64,000 bases of DNA from NCBI GenBank assembly GCA_012523545.1, contig JAAYIH010000027.1, positions 1 to 64,000 on the forward strand, in the 5' to 3' direction. The position numbers and the translations under genes were made by a program. Under the pieces are notes generated by a model. That model saw nothing but the letters and a program-made list of their open reading frames with translations. It had not been told where the DNA came from and ran no database searches. The DNA comes from Bacillota bacterium. Its GTDB lineage: Bacteria; Bacillota; Proteinivoracia; UBA4975. Of this stretch, positions 28,202-37,645 are shown in pieces; position 1 is the stretch's first letter, and the number at the start of each line of letters is the position of its first letter.

Positions 28202-28588
28202 ATGGAATTTACTTTGCGGGTGCGCATGAGTGCGCAGGATGCCCATTACGGGGGCGGTCTTGTTGACGGGGCCAGGATTGTGGGCCTGTTCGGAGATGCC
28301 GCCACTGCCTTGCTGATCTGTACCGACGGGGATGAAGGCCTGTTCGTGGCTTACGAAAACATAGAATTTACCGCCCCGGTATATGCCGGCGACTTTGTGG
28401 AAGTAACAGCCAGGCTGGAAAAGGTGGGTAATACTTCCCGAACCATGCATTTTGAAGCCAAAAAAATAATTGCCGCGGCCCCTGAAGCCGGTCCGTCGGC
28501 CGCAGAAAAACTCCAGTCGCCGATACTGGTGGCCAGGGCGCGAGGTACCTGTGTCGTGCCCAAAGAGCGCCAGAGAAGAGTGATATGA
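28202..28588 (+). CDS. kal: 3-aminobutyryl-CoA ammonia-lyase
   Basis: Removes ammonia from L-3-aminobutyryl-CoA to give crotonyl-CoA, a late step of lysine fermentation. The 128-residue protein has a hotdog-fold thioesterase-like sequence (YAGDFVEVTARLEKVGNTSRTM) with the family start MEFTLRVRMSAQDAHYGGGLVDGA. ATG 28202 is eight bases after AGAAGGGG; the ORF-track GTG at 28193 overlaps that site. Its stop overlaps the kce start. Identification is strengthened by kce next to it and by the kam block 2 kb upstream. Confidence 0.9.
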   Translation: MEFTLRVRMSAQDAHYGGGLVDGARIVGLFGDAATALLICTDGDEGLFVAYENIEFTAPVYAGDFVEVTARLEKVGNTSRTMHFEAKKIIAAAPEAGPSAAEKLQSPILVARARGTCVVPKERQRRVI

Positions 28589-29406
28589 TGGAAAAGCTGA
28601 TTATAACTGCCGCCCTGACCGGCGCCGAAACCACCAAGGAAGCCAATCCCGCTTTGCCGGTAACCCCTGAGGAAATCATTGAGTCGGCGTTGCGCTGCGT
28701 CCAGGCGGGGGCCAGCATCGTCCACCTCCACGCCCGCAACCGTGACGGCAGTTCCACACAGGATCCCGCCGTGTACAAAGAAATAATCGACGGCATCCGG
28801 GAGCGCAGCGACGTCATCATACAGGTCTCCACCGGCGGCGCCGTAGGCATGAGCGCCCAAGAGCGTTTGCAGCCGGTAGACCTGAGGCCGGACATGGCCA
28901 CCCTTTCCACCGGCAGCGTCAATTTTGGCGAGGACATTTTTGTCAATACCATGGAAGATATCCGCACTTTTGCCCGGGCCATGGTTGAGCGGGGCGTGAC
29001 GCCCGAAATAGAGGCTTTTGACTCCGGCATGATCAACAACGCTCTGACCCTGGTCAAGGAAGGCATTTTGCAACTGCCCCTGCATTTTGATTTTGTCCTG
29101 GGCGTGCCCGGCGCCATGCCGGGAACGCCGGAAGCCCTGATGTACATGCGCAGCCTGTTGCCGCCGGGTTGCACTTGGTCGGTGGCCGGCATCGGCAGGG
29201 CGGAACTGCCCCTGGGCGTAATGGCCATTATTTTGGGCGGGCATGTGCGTGTTGGCCTGGAAGACAACATATATTATAAAAAAGGGCAGTTGGCCAAGGG
29301 CAATGAAGAGCTGGTGGCGCGCATTGCCCGACTGGCGGCGGAATTGGGCCGCGAGGTGGCCACCCCGGCGGAAGCCAGGAAAATATTAAATATTGGAGGG
29401 TTGTAG
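28585..29406 (+). CDS. kce: 3-keto-5-aminohexanoate cleavage enzyme (BKACE family)
   Basis: Zn-dependent condensation/cleavage of 3-keto-5-aminohexanoate with acetyl-CoA to give 3-aminobutyryl-CoA and acetoacetate. BKACE signatures: EKLIITAALTGAET, VHLHARNRDGS with the zinc-binding HLH, STGGA and GHVRVGLEDN. Length 273 aa (or 272 from the second Met). The start overlaps the kal stop (ATGA), so the two are coupled. Substrate choice within the BKACE family is inferred from the presence of every other lysine fermentation gene nearby. Confidence 0.92.
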   Translation: MMEKLIITAALTGAETTKEANPALPVTPEEIIESALRCVQAGASIVHLHARNRDGSSTQDPAVYKEIIDGIRERSDVIIQVSTGGAVGMSAQERLQPVDLRPDMATLSTGSVNFGEDIFVNTMEDIRTFARAMVERGVTPEIEAFDSGMINNALTLVKEGILQLPLHFDFVLGVPGAMPGTPEALMYMRSLLPPGCTWSVAGIGRAELPLGVMAIILGGHVRVGLEDNIYYKKGQLAKGNEELVARIARLAAELGREVATPAEARKILNIGGL

Positions 29407-29407
29407 G

Positions 29408-30262
29408 TTGTCTTTTGTACCGATGTCGTCTCTGTTGGAGCGGGCCCGGAAGGACGGGTACGCCATAGGCGCTTTCAATGCCAACAACCTGGAAATCGTC
29501 CAGGGTATTGTGGAGGCGGCCGAGGAAATGGAAGCGCCCGTCATTTTGCAGGCCAGCCAGGGCGCCATCAAGTATGCCGGGCTGGACTATATCGTTGCCA
29601 TGGTCAGGGCGGCTGCTGAAAAGGTCAAAGTGCCCGTTGCCCTGCACCTGGACCACGGTACCAGCTTTGAGCAGGCAGTTCAGTGTATCCGGGCGGGGTT
29701 TAGCTCGGTGATGTATGACGGTTCCAAGCTCCCGCTGGAAGAAAACATAGCCGCGACGCTGGCAGTAGTTAAGGTGGCCAGAGCTGTCGGCGTGTCGGTG
29801 GAAGCCGAGCTGGGCCGCATTGGCGGCACCGAAGACGATATCTCCGTCAGCGACCGGGAAGCGACGATGACTGTTCCTGAAGAGGCGCAGGAGTTTGTCG
29901 CCCGCACCGGCGTCGATGCCCTGGCCGTAGCCATTGGCACTGCCCACGGTGTTTATAAGGGCGAACCCAAGCTGGATTTCGACCGCCTCAAGGCCATTGC
30001 GGATTTGGTGGATGTTCCCCTGGTGCTGCACGGAGCTTCCGGTGTGCCCGACGAGGCCATAAAGCGGGCCATATCCCTGGGGATATGCAAGGTCAACATA
30101 GATACCAACCTGCGCCAGGCTTTTGTGGCAGCCATCGTCCGGGTTCTCTCCGAAAAACCCGGCGAAATCGACCCGCGCAAGCTGTTGGGACCGGCCCGGG
30201 AAGCGCTGAAACAGGTGGTCAAGGAAAAAATCTCCCTGTTCGGCAGCGCCGGGCGGGCTTAG
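29408..30262 (+). CDS. fba: Fructose-bisphosphate aldolase, class II
   Basis: Zn-dependent aldolase of glycolysis and gluconeogenesis. HLDHG (zinc His and catalytic Asp), GTAHGVYKGEP and LHGASGVPDE are the class II signatures. The TTG at 29408 is seven bases after GGAGGG, giving 284 aa; the ORF-track start at 29393 overlaps kce. Followed by a transaldolase and a class II FBPase, as in Bacillus. Confidence 0.95.
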   Translation: MSFVPMSSLLERARKDGYAIGAFNANNLEIVQGIVEAAEEMEAPVILQASQGAIKYAGLDYIVAMVRAAAEKVKVPVALHLDHGTSFEQAVQCIRAGFSSVMYDGSKLPLEENIAATLAVVKVARAVGVSVEAELGRIGGTEDDISVSDREATMTVPEEAQEFVARTGVDALAVAIGTAHGVYKGEPKLDFDRLKAIADLVDVPLVLHGASGVPDEAIKRAISLGICKVNIDTNLRQAFVAAIVRVLSEKPGEIDPRKLLGPAREALKQVVKEKISLFGSAGRA

Positions 30263-30271
30263 GAGGAAACC

Positions 30272-30913
30272 ATGCGGTTTTTTATCGACACAGCCAACGT
30301 TGAGCAGATTAGGGAAGCGTGGGAGCTGGGGGTCATCGAGGGCGTTACCACCAACCCCACACTGGTGGCCCGGGAAGGCAAGGATTTTCAACAGCTCCTG
30401 CAGGAAATTATCGCCATAGTCGACGGCCCCATCAGCGCCGAGGTCATTAGCCTGGACAGCCGGGGCATGGTGGATGAGGCGCTGGCCCTGGCCCGCCTTT
30501 CTCCCAACATCGTCATTAAAATACCGATGACGGCGGAAGGGCTTAAAGCCACCAAGATCCTCACCGCCAAAGGAATAAAGACCAACGTCACTCTGATCTT
30601 TTCCCTCAACCAGGCGGTGATGGCCGCCCGGGCGGGGGCCACCTACGTCAGCCCCTTTGTGGGGCGCCTGGACGATGTCAACGCTGACGGAATCGGCCTG
30701 GTCCGGGATATCGTCGATGCCTTTGCTCATTACGGTTTGGACAGCAAGATCATTGCGGCCAGCATCCGCAACGTCGGTCACATAGCCGACGCCATCAGGG
30801 TCGGCGCTCATTACGCCACCGTTCCCTATGACATTTTGCTGGCGGCGACGAAACATCCCCTCACCGACCAGGGAATTGCCAGGTTTTTAAAGGATTGGGA
30901 AAAACTGAAATAG
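30272..30913 (+). CDS. fsa: Transaldolase / fructose-6-phosphate aldolase (short subfamily)
   Basis: Class I aldolase with a TIM barrel. It begins MRFFIDTAN, has EGVTTNPTL, and the Schiff-base Lys in VIKIPMT, followed by [11 protein letters not shown]. At 213 aa it belongs to the short TalC/FSA subfamily; sequence alone does not separate transaldolase from F6P aldolase. A strong TAGGAGG site precedes the ATG and a terminator follows the stop. Its neighbours fba and glpX link it to sugar-phosphate interconversion. Confidence 0.9.
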   Translation: MRFFIDTANVEQIREAWELGVIEGVTTNPTLVAREGKDFQQLLQEIIAIVDGPISAEVISLDSRGMVDEALALARLSPNIVIKIPMTAEGLKATKILTAKGIKTNVTLIFSLNQAVMAARAGATYVSPFVGRLDDVNADGIGLVRDIVDAFAHYGLDSKIIAASIRNVGHIADAIRVGAHYATVPYDILLAATKHPLTDQGIARFLKDWEKLK

Positions 30914-30934
30914 CCGGGTGTCCCCGGCTTTTTT
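30912..30934 (+). terminator. Rho-independent terminator after the transaldolase gene
   Basis: AGCCGGG/CCCGGCT with a four-base loop, followed by TTTTT; the stem begins within the TAG stop codon. Confidence 0.85.
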
Positions 30935-31013
30935 GCAGGAATTATATCGGCGGGCAGAGAATAAGTATGTCATAAAGGGATAAATGTGATATACCGAAGG
31001 AGTGAGAGTGCGG

Positions 31014-31982
31014 ATGGAAAGGGAACTGGCCCTGGAGCTGGTGCGGGTCACCGAAGCAGCCGCCCTGACCTCTGCCCGCTGGATGGGGCTGGGTTGCAAG
31101 GAAGAAGCCGACGGCGCGGCAGTGGATGCCATGCGGAGAATGTTCGATACCGTGCAAATAAGCGGGACAGTGGTCATCGGCGAGGGGGAAATTGACGAGG
31201 CGCCTATGTTGTACATAGGCGAAAAGGTGGGTTGCGGCGGGCCCGAGGTCGATGTGGCGGTGGACCCCGTGGAGGGAACCAACCTGGTGGCCAAGGGGTT
31301 GCCCAATTCCATTGCCGTAGTGGGCGTGGCGCCCCGGGGTTGCTTGTTGCACGCTCCGGATATCTACATGGACAAGATAGCGGTGGGACCCTGTGCCGCA
31401 GGCAAAATCAATCTCGACGATCCGCCGGCCAAGAACCTGAAAGCGGTGGCCAGGGCTTCCAACAAAGATGTGCGGGACCTGGTGGTGGTCATACTGGACC
31501 GCCCCCGCCATGAAGAAATCATTGCCAAAGTGCGGGAAGCCGGGGCCAGGGTCAAGCTCATCTCCGATGGCGACGTTGCGCCGGCCATATCTGCTGCCGT
31601 AGCCGGTTCCGGCGTCGACATGCTTTTGGGAATCGGCGGGGCGCCGGAAGGAGTGCTGGCCGCCGTGGCTCTCAAGTGCCTGGGCGGAGAACTCCAGGGG
31701 CGTCTCTGTCCAGCCGACAAAGCCCAGGAAGAGAGAGTTCGGGCCATGGGCCTGGCCGAACCCAGGGCGCTGCTGACCATGGAGGACTTTGTGCGGGGCG
31801 ATGACTGCATCTTTGCCGCCACCGGCATCACCGACGGCGACCTGTTGCGGGGGGTCCGTTTCCACGGCGAGACGGCTTCCACCCATTCCATCGTCATGCG
31901 CTACAAGACGGGCACGGTGCGCTATGTCGATGCCCGGCACAATATGGCCCGCAAACCCCTGGTATTTGAAAAATGCAGGTAG
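31014..31982 (+). CDS. glpX: Fructose-1,6-bisphosphatase, class II
   Basis: Mn/Mg-dependent FBPase of gluconeogenesis. [18 protein letters not shown] at the start, [11 protein letters not shown] and VDPVEGTN (metal sites of the inositol-phosphatase fold), and a late [14 protein letters not shown] 31014 fits the family; two in-frame GTGs upstream (31002, 31008) are possible but the first overlaps AAGGAG. 322 aa. In Bacillus rho and rpmE come next; here they are absent. Confidence 0.93.
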   Translation: MERELALELVRVTEAAALTSARWMGLGCKEEADGAAVDAMRRMFDTVQISGTVVIGEGEIDEAPMLYIGEKVGCGGPEVDVAVDPVEGTNLVAKGLPNSIAVVGVAPRGCLLHAPDIYMDKIAVGPCAAGKINLDDPPAKNLKAVARASNKDVRDLVVVILDRPRHEEIIAKVREAGARVKLISDGDVAPAISAAVAGSGVDMLLGIGGAPEGVLAAVALKCLGGELQGRLCPADKAQEERVRAMGLAEPRALLTMEDFVRGDDCIFAATGITDGDLLRGVRFHGETASTHSIVMRYKTGTVRYVDARHNMARKPLVFEKCR

Positions 31983-32007
31983 GCTGATGCTTTGGCATCA
32001 GCTTTTT
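31983..32007 (+). terminator. Rho-independent terminator after glpX
   Basis: GCTGATGC/GCATCAGC with a TTTG loop and five following T residues, directly after the glpX stop codon. Confidence 0.88.
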
Positions 32008-32074
32008 ACTTTGCCTCCGAAAACAGCGGGAGGTATACTGTACAAAAATGTATTCTGACAAGGAGTAGAGGAAA

Positions 32075-33073
32075 ATGTTTTTATTGTGGATGCGGTTTAT
32101 TATTTCCGCCACGGTGATCATAATCGCAGCCATCAACTTGTCCCGGAATGCCGACATAATTGCCGAAAAAACCGGAATGGGGAGGATGTGGGTTGGCGCC
32201 ATGCTCCTCCCCCTGGCCACGTCCTTGCCGGAAATTGTGACCAGTATCCAGGCCGCAGTTATCGGCAACCCGGACATTGCCCTGGGCAATGTTTTTGGCA
32301 GCAACATGTTCAACATCGTGATAATTGCCGTGGTGGACGTGGTCCAGGGTCGCGGGCCGGTGCTATACTATGTCAGCAAAGGCCATATCCTGACTGCCTC
32401 CATTGGCATGTTGTTGCTGGGCTTGAGCTGCATCGCCATTTTGGGCGGGACAGGCGTAACAATACCTGGTGTGAAAATCAGCCTGGACAGCTTGTTGATA
32501 TTGCTCATCTTCATCGGCGGATTGCGCCTGATTACCCGGTATGAGCGAAAAAACGGCGAAACCGGGCCGGATGCACCCCAGTACCGGGACAAGTCCCTGG
32601 CCCGGGCGCTAACAGTATTTATTTTTGCCGGAGCGCTCATCTTTCTGTCGGGGCGGCAACTGGCGGTAACGGCCGATGAATTAAGCGTGGTCACCGGTTT
32701 GGGAGGTACTTTTGTAGGCTCTTTCTTTGTGGCGGTTATAACTTCTCTGCCCGAGCTGGTGTCGACAATGACTGCCGCCCGGATGGGCGCCCTGGATTTG
32801 GCCATCGGCAATATTTTTGGGGCCAATGTCATGAACATATTCATCCTCTTTGTCGCCGACCTGTTTTATCGGTCTGGCCCCTTCTTAAGCGCCGTGTCTC
32901 CTGCCCACCTCGTTACCGGGCTCCTGGCCATGGCGTTGATGGCAATCGCCGTCATCGGCTTAATATACAGGTCGGAGAAAAGCGTTTTTAACCTGGGTTT
33001 CGATTCCATCGGCATTGTCATCCTTTACTTGCTGGGCGCAACTTTGGTGTACAAGGCCGGTGTCCTGGTCTGA
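32075..33073 (+). CDS. Calcium/sodium (CaCA family) antiporter
   Basis: Polytopic membrane protein with about ten helices and two inverted alpha repeats: PLATSLPEIVTS...GNVFGSNMFNI and AVITSLPELVST...GNIFGANVMNI, with the ion-binding Glu in each SLPE. This is the YrbG-like branch of the cation/Ca exchangers. Length 332 aa. It has its own promoter region after the glpX terminator and replaces rho-rpmE in the usual order. Whether it exchanges Ca2+ for Na+ or H+ cannot be told from sequence. Confidence 0.9.
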   Translation: MFLLWMRFIISATVIIIAAINLSRNADIIAEKTGMGRMWVGAMLLPLATSLPEIVTSIQAAVIGNPDIALGNVFGSNMFNIVIIAVVDVVQGRGPVLYYVSKGHILTASIGMLLLGLSCIAILGGTGVTIPGVKISLDSLLILLIFIGGLRLITRYERKNGETGPDAPQYRDKSLARALTVFIFAGALIFLSGRQLAVTADELSVVTGLGGTFVGSFFVAVITSLPELVSTMTAARMGALDLAIGNIFGANVMNIFILFVADLFYRSGPFLSAVSPAHLVTGLLAMALMAIAVIGLIYRSEKSVFNLGFDSIGIVILYLLGATLVYKAGVLV

Positions 33074-33154
33074 TGCGTATATTTGGAAATTTGCCGGATA
33101 TAATAGGGCTGGGTTTGGAAAAATTTCGAAAAACCGTGATGAGGTGATCTGACA

Positions 33155-34063
33155 ATGTTCAAGCTCAGCGCGCCCGGCATAATTGCGGCAGTCCTGATTC
33201 TTGCCCTGCTGCCGGCCGGGACGGCGGCCGCCCAGTCCATTGAGGATGTGGAGGCTATGGTAACTGAACTGGCAAATTCAGACTACCTTTCACCTGAATT
33301 GTGTTTGCGTTATAAGGAGTACAAGGAACAGCGTGAACAGGTCATAACCTATGTCGTACAAAAGGGAGATACCCTTACAGCCATTGCCGCTGCTTTTGGC
33401 GTCAGCGTGGCTTCCATTGCCGCCAGCAACGGCATAGCCAATCCCCATTTGATTTATCCCGGCCAGGAGCTGAAGTTTCCGGCGGTGACGGGTCTGCTGT
33501 ACACCGTTGCCCCGGGGGATGAACTGGAAGCCCTGGCGGAAAAATACCAAATTGACGTGGAAACCATTTGGTTTGCCAACGCCCTGGACAGCAGCGAACT
33601 GCAACCCGGTTCCACGCTGATATTGCCCGGAGCCAAATTGCCGGAACCTCCTCCCTTTGCCTCGGTCGTCAGCCGCAGCCCGTCGTTGCGGTCGGTGCCT
33701 GGTTTGATTTGGCCGCTGAGGGGTCGCATTACTTCCGGTTTCGGCATGCGGGGAAGGAGTTTCCACGGCGGCATCGATATTGCCGGCCCGACGGGCAGAC
33801 CAATTTATGCTGCTGCGGCAGGAGTCGTCACCGACTGCGGTTGGCGGGGTTCCTACGGGTACATGGTGGAAATAAGGCACAATGAGCAGACAGCGACGCT
33901 GTATGCCCATGCCTCGGAAATACTGGTGAAAAAAGGAGAGCGGGTGCAACAGGGCCAGCTGATAGCCCGGGTCGGTTCCACAGGAAATTCCACAGGACCG
34001 CACCTCCACTTTGAGGTTCGGGTCAATGGCAGACCCGTCAACCCCCGGCTGGTGTTGCCGTAG
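33155..34063 (+). CDS. Secreted LysM-LysM-M23 peptidoglycan endopeptidase
   Basis: Signal peptide (about residues 1-26, ending GTAAAQS), two LysM wall-binding repeats (about 62-108, YVVQKGDTLTAIA; and 112-158, YTVAPGDELEALA), a Pro-rich linker, then an M23 domain with all zinc/catalytic residues: HGGIDIA, YAHAS and GPHLHFEV. It should cut peptide bridges in peptidoglycan outside the membrane. Length 302 aa. A TATAAT lies at 33098. It is not in the operon of its neighbours. Confidence 0.92.
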   Translation: MFKLSAPGIIAAVLILALLPAGTAAAQSIEDVEAMVTELANSDYLSPELCLRYKEYKEQREQVITYVVQKGDTLTAIAAAFGVSVASIAASNGIANPHLIYPGQELKFPAVTGLLYTVAPGDELEALAEKYQIDVETIWFANALDSSELQPGSTLILPGAKLPEPPPFASVVSRSPSLRSVPGLIWPLRGRITSGFGMRGRSFHGGIDIAGPTGRPIYAAAAGVVTDCGWRGSYGYMVEIRHNEQTATLYAHASEILVKKGERVQQGQLIARVGSTGNSTGPHLHFEVRVNGRPVNPRLVLP

Positions 34064-34135
34064 CGTTTAGCAGGGAATTTCCCCCCGGGAAGAGAATATA
34101 AACCCGACTGAGATTTCTTTGCTGGGGGGTATTCC

Positions 34136-34711
34136 ATGCATCTAATGAAAGACATGGGCTGGGTAGAGGTAATTTGCGGCAGCATGTACAGCGGAAAAAG
34201 CGAAGAGCTTATCCGCCGCGTCAAGCGAGCCAAAATAGCCCGCCTCAAGATCCAGGTATTCAAGCCTTTGCTGGACAACCGCTATGCCGATAACAACGTC
34301 GTCTCCCACACCGGCTCCCAGGAGGAAGCCGTGGCCGTGGAAGACTCGGGAGTCCTGTTTGCCAAAGTGGAGCCGGATACCCAGGTGGTTGCCATCGACG
34401 AGGCGCAGTTTTTCGATATGGGGCTGGTGGACGTGTGCCGGCGCCTGGCAGACCAGGGCAAACGGGTAATCGTGGCCGGCCTGGATATGGACTTTCGCGG
34501 CCTGCCCTTCGGTCCCACCCCCGCCCTCATGGCCACCGCCGAGTATGTGGACAAGCTCCAGGCAATCTGCATGAAATGCGGCAATCCCGCCAATCGCACC
34601 CAGCGTCTTGTCAACGGAAAGCCTGCCCGGGCCAGCGAGCCGACCATTTTGGTTGGGGCTTCGGAAGCCTACGAACCCCGGTGCCGCCGTTGCCACGAGG
34701 TTCCCAGATGA
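34136..34711 (+). CDS. tdk: Thymidine kinase (type II)
   Basis: Phosphorylates thymidine in the salvage pathway. P-loop [11 protein letters not shown], Walker B-like DEAQFFD, and a zinc-binding lasso with CMKCG and CRRC. Length 191 aa. ATG 34136 follows a GGGGGG site; downstream Mets at residues 4 and 7 are alternatives. Its stop overlaps yqhQ (ATGA). The tdk-prfA-prmC order is conserved in Firmicutes. Confidence 0.95.
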   Translation: MHLMKDMGWVEVICGSMYSGKSEELIRRVKRAKIARLKIQVFKPLLDNRYADNNVVSHTGSQEEAVAVEDSGVLFAKVEPDTQVVAIDEAQFFDMGLVDVCRRLADQGKRVIVAGLDMDFRGLPFGPTPALMATAEYVDKLQAICMKCGNPANRTQRLVNGKPARASEPTILVGASEAYEPRCRRCHEVPR

Positions 34712-35577
34712 AGCGGGACGCCATTGGCGGCCAGGCCGTTTTGGAGGGCGTGATGATGCGCAGCCGGGACCGGCAGGCCCTGGCGGTCCGCGCCCCCGAC
34801 GGCAACATCATTACCGAAGCGGTTGAACTTCGGCCCCTGGCGCAACGCTGGCCTCTGCTGAGACTGCCCGTATTGCGCGGCGTCGCCGCCCTGGCTGATT
34901 CCCTTGCGGGAGCGGTTTCCAGCCTGGGCAGGTCGGCGCAGCTGCTGGACGAAGAGGAAATTCCATCCTGGCAACTGGCGGCCGCTGTTGCCTTTGCGCT
35001 GGTTCTGGTCATCGGCCTGTTTTTTTTGTTGCCGGCGGCGCTGGTCAACGTGTTGCGAAGCGCAAAGGACGTTGCTCCGGTGTTGCTGAACATGGCCGAA
35101 GGGCTGTTGCGTATTGTATTCTTTGTGGGGTATTTGTTGCTTGGCAATCTTTCTCCGGATATCCGGCGCACCTTTCAGTACCACGGCGCCGAGCACAAAG
35201 CCATCCACTGCTGGGAGCAGGACCTGCCCCTGACCCCGGAAGCGGCGGCTGGTTGTTCCCGGCTGCACCCCCGTTGCGGGACCAGTTTTTTGTTGTTGAT
35301 TGTGGTGTTGAGCACTCTCCTGTTTTCCCTTTTTAATCCTGCTGCCCTGGGGGCAAGGCTGTTGCTCCGGCTGGCCATGCTTCCGGTACTGGCGGGACTG
35401 GGGTATGAACTGACCAGATGGACGGCCAAAAGCAACAGCCTGGCAGCGCGCCTGGCCAGGGCTCCGGGTTTGCTGCTGCAAAAGCTGACCACCCGGGAAC
35501 CGGATTTGGCTCAACTGGAAGTGGCGCTGGCAGCCCTGGGGCAAGTGGTTGACCCCTCGCAGCGCGAAAAGATATAA
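34708..35577 (+). CDS. yqhQ: DUF1385 family membrane protein (YqhQ-like)
   Basis: Begins with the family hallmark [12 protein letters not shown], has two to four TM helices (about residues 90-115, 120-145 and 190-235), and the conserved [13 protein letters not shown] and HPRCGTSF motifs, whose His, Glu and Cys could bind a metal. Function unknown. The real start is ATG 34708, overlapping the tdk stop; the ORF-track extension to 34435 lies inside tdk. Length 289 aa. The link to prfA is widely conserved in Clostridia. Confidence 0.9.
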   Translation: MKRDAIGGQAVLEGVMMRSRDRQALAVRAPDGNIITEAVELRPLAQRWPLLRLPVLRGVAALADSLAGAVSSLGRSAQLLDEEEIPSWQLAAAVAFALVLVIGLFFLLPAALVNVLRSAKDVAPVLLNMAEGLLRIVFFVGYLLLGNLSPDIRRTFQYHGAEHKAIHCWEQDLPLTPEAAAGCSRLHPRCGTSFLLLIVVLSTLLFSLFNPAALGARLLLRLAMLPVLAGLGYELTRWTAKSNSLAARLARAPGLLLQKLTTREPDLAQLEVALAALGQVVDPSQREKI

Positions 35578-35617
35578 TTATGCAGAAATATATTCAGAAG
35601 CAAAAGGTGTGATGGCT

Positions 35618-36688
35618 ATGCTGGACAAGTTGGAGGCGCTGCTGCAAAAATACGAACATCTGGAAAAAGAACTCTCCGATCCCGAACTGGTCAGCAAGGA
35701 CCACAAACGCTGGCTGGAACTGACCAAGGAGCACGCCTCTTTGAGCGAGACGGTGGAAACCTACCGGCAATACAAGCAAAAAAAGCAGGCCCTGGCGGAA
35801 GCCAGGGAAATAATTGCCGAAAAAGCCGACCCCGAATTGGTGGAACTGGCCAAGGAGGAGGCCGGGACACTGGAAGAGCAGCTGGAGGAACTGGAGCAGC
35901 GCTTGAAAATGCTCTTGCTTCCCAAGGATCCCAACGACGAAAAGAACGTGATCATGGAGATTCGCGGCGGCGCCGGCGGCGAAGAGGCAGCCCTCTTTGC
36001 CATGGAGATTTTCAAAATGTATTCCCGCTATGCCGAAGCGCGCCGCTGGAAAACCGAAATATTGGACGCCCACTACACCGATATCGGCGGCATCAAGGAG
36101 ATCATTTTTGTCATTGAAGGAAAAGGTGCGTACAGCAGGCTGAAATTCGAGAGCGGCGTCCATCGGGTGCAGCGGGTTCCCGCCACCGAATCGGGCGGGC
36201 GGATTCACACTTCTACGGTGACCGTGGCGGTGTTGCCGGAAGCCGAAGAGGTGGAAGTGGAAATTAATCCCAATGACCTGCGCATCGACTTGTTCTGCGC
36301 CACAGGTCCCGGCGGGCAGAGCGTCAATACCACCCAGTCAGCCGTGCGGATAACGCACTTGCCCACGGGCATAGTGGTTTCCTGCCAGGACGAAAAATCC
36401 CAGCTTAAAAACCGGGAAAAGGCCATGCGGGTGCTGCGCTCGCGCCTTTACGAAAAACTGCAGGCCGAACAGCAGGCCGAGCTGGCGGCGGAGAGGCGCA
36501 GCCAGGTGGGGACCGGCGAGCGCAGCGAGCGGATCAGGACATACAACTTTCCCCAGAGCCGGGTAACCGACCACCGTATCGGCCTGACCACCCACCGGCT
36601 GGATGAAATCCTCAACGGCGACCTGGACGAGATTATCGATAACCTCATCACCGCCGACCAGGTGGCGCGCCTGGCGAGGATGGAATAA
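35618..36688 (+). CDS. prfA: Peptide chain release factor 1
   Basis: Recognises UAA/UAG stop codons and triggers peptide release. [10 protein letters not shown] carries the GGQ motif methylated by PrmC, and PATESGGR carries the PxT anticodon motif that marks RF1 rather than RF2. ATG 35618 (MLDKLEALL) is ten bases after AAAGG and gives 356 aa, identical in length to the Bacillus protein; the ORF-track start at 35549 overlaps yqhQ. Confidence 0.96.
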   Translation: MLDKLEALLQKYEHLEKELSDPELVSKDHKRWLELTKEHASLSETVETYRQYKQKKQALAEAREIIAEKADPELVELAKEEAGTLEEQLEELEQRLKMLLLPKDPNDEKNVIMEIRGGAGGEEAALFAMEIFKMYSRYAEARRWKTEILDAHYTDIGGIKEIIFVIEGKGAYSRLKFESGVHRVQRVPATESGGRIHTSTVTVAVLPEAEEVEVEINPNDLRIDLFCATGPGGQSVNTTQSAVRITHLPTGIVVSCQDEKSQLKNREKAMRVLRSRLYEKLQAEQQAELAAERRSQVGTGERSERIRTYNFPQSRVTDHRIGLTTHRLDEILNGDLDEIIDNLITADQVARLARME

Positions 36689-36689
36689 C

Positions 36690-37559
36690 ATGGTTACGCG
36701 CAGGCAAGCCCTTGCTGCAGCCGCGGCCAAATTAAAGGCGGCCGGGCTGGAAAGGCCGTGGTTTGAGGCCCAGGTGCTGCTGTCGGCACGCCTGGGCCTT
36801 TCCGCCGCCGAAATTATCGGTCACGACGAGGAAGTCCTTTCCCCTGCCCAACTGCGCGACTACGAGGAAGCCGTGGCGCAGCGGGTCCGGCGCAGGCCGG
36901 CGGCTTATATCATCGGCAAGAAACCCTTTCTGCGCTGGGAGTTTATAGTCACCGAAGACGTCCTCATCCCCCGTCCTGAAACGGAAATCCTGGTGGAGAC
37001 GGCGGCGGCGGAGACGGCCAGACAGTTCCCCGCCCAGTTCCGCCTCCGGCTGGCAGATATCGGGACGGGCAGCGGCGCCATTGGCCTCAGCCTGTTAAAA
37101 ATGTTGCCTGGCGCCTGCCTGGCGGCCGTCGACTTGTCGGAGCGGGCGTTGCAGGTGGCCAGGGAAAACGCGCGTTTGCTGGGCGTATTGGAGCGGGTGA
37201 TTTTTTACGCCGGCGATTTGCTGCGCCCGTTGGCCGGCTGGCGGGAGCTGGGGTTCCACTGTATTGCCGCCAATCTGCCTTACTTGTCCCGGGCGGAGTA
37301 CAAAACTTTGCAGCCCGAAGTGCTCCATGAACCTCCCCTGGCTCTGGTGTCCGGCGCCGACGGGCTTTTCCATTACCGCCGTTTGCTCCGCAACGTAAAG
37401 GAGTATTTGGCGCCTGGCGGCCTGCTGTTTGTGGAAATAGGCGACGGGCAGGCCGAGGAGGTTAAAAAACTCTTTATCGCCGGCGGTTTCCCCCGGCCCA
37501 GGGCCGAAAGGGACCTGGGCGGCAAAGAGCGGGTGGTGTGGGCAAAGGCTGCCAAATAA
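36690..37559 (+). CDS. prmC: Release factor glutamine methyltransferase
   Basis: SAM-dependent N5-methylation of the GGQ glutamine in release factors. A helical N-terminal domain is followed by the Rossmann methyltransferase with DIGTGSGAIGLSL. The catalytic tetrapeptide reads NLPY (in AANLPYLSRAEY) instead of the usual NPPY. ATG 36690 is one base after the prfA stop; 289 aa. The gene is followed by a strong terminator, so prfA-prmC end a unit. Confidence 0.92.
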   Translation: MVTRRQALAAAAAKLKAAGLERPWFEAQVLLSARLGLSAAEIIGHDEEVLSPAQLRDYEEAVAQRVRRRPAAYIIGKKPFLRWEFIVTEDVLIPRPETEILVETAAAETARQFPAQFRLRLADIGTGSGAIGLSLLKMLPGACLAAVDLSERALQVARENARLLGVLERVIFYAGDLLRPLAGWRELGFHCIAANLPYLSRAEYKTLQPEVLHEPPLALVSGADGLFHYRRLLRNVKEYLAPGGLLFVEIGDGQAEEVKKLFIAGGFPRPRAERDLGGKERVVWAKAAK

Positions 37560-37580
37560 AAATGCCGCAAGGCATTTTTT
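37560..37580 (+). terminator. Rho-independent terminator after prmC
   Basis: AAATGCC/GGCATTT stem with a GCAA loop and a continuing T run. Confidence 0.85.
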
Positions 37581-37583
37581 TAT

Positions 37584-37614
37584 GTTTAAAATAAGGGTAT
37601 TTCTGGCAATACTA
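37584..37614 (+). promoter_or_regulatory. Possible forespore (sigma-F/G type) promoter of sigG
   Basis: GTTTA (37584-37588), 16 bases, then GGCAATACTA (37605-37614), which fits the forespore -10 pattern GGNNANANT; the -35 differs by one base from GYATA. It lies right after the prmC terminator and about 32 bases before the sigG start. Confidence 0.35.
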
Positions 37615-37645
37615 TTGGGCGAAGGAATATTGGGAGGGATTGCCA

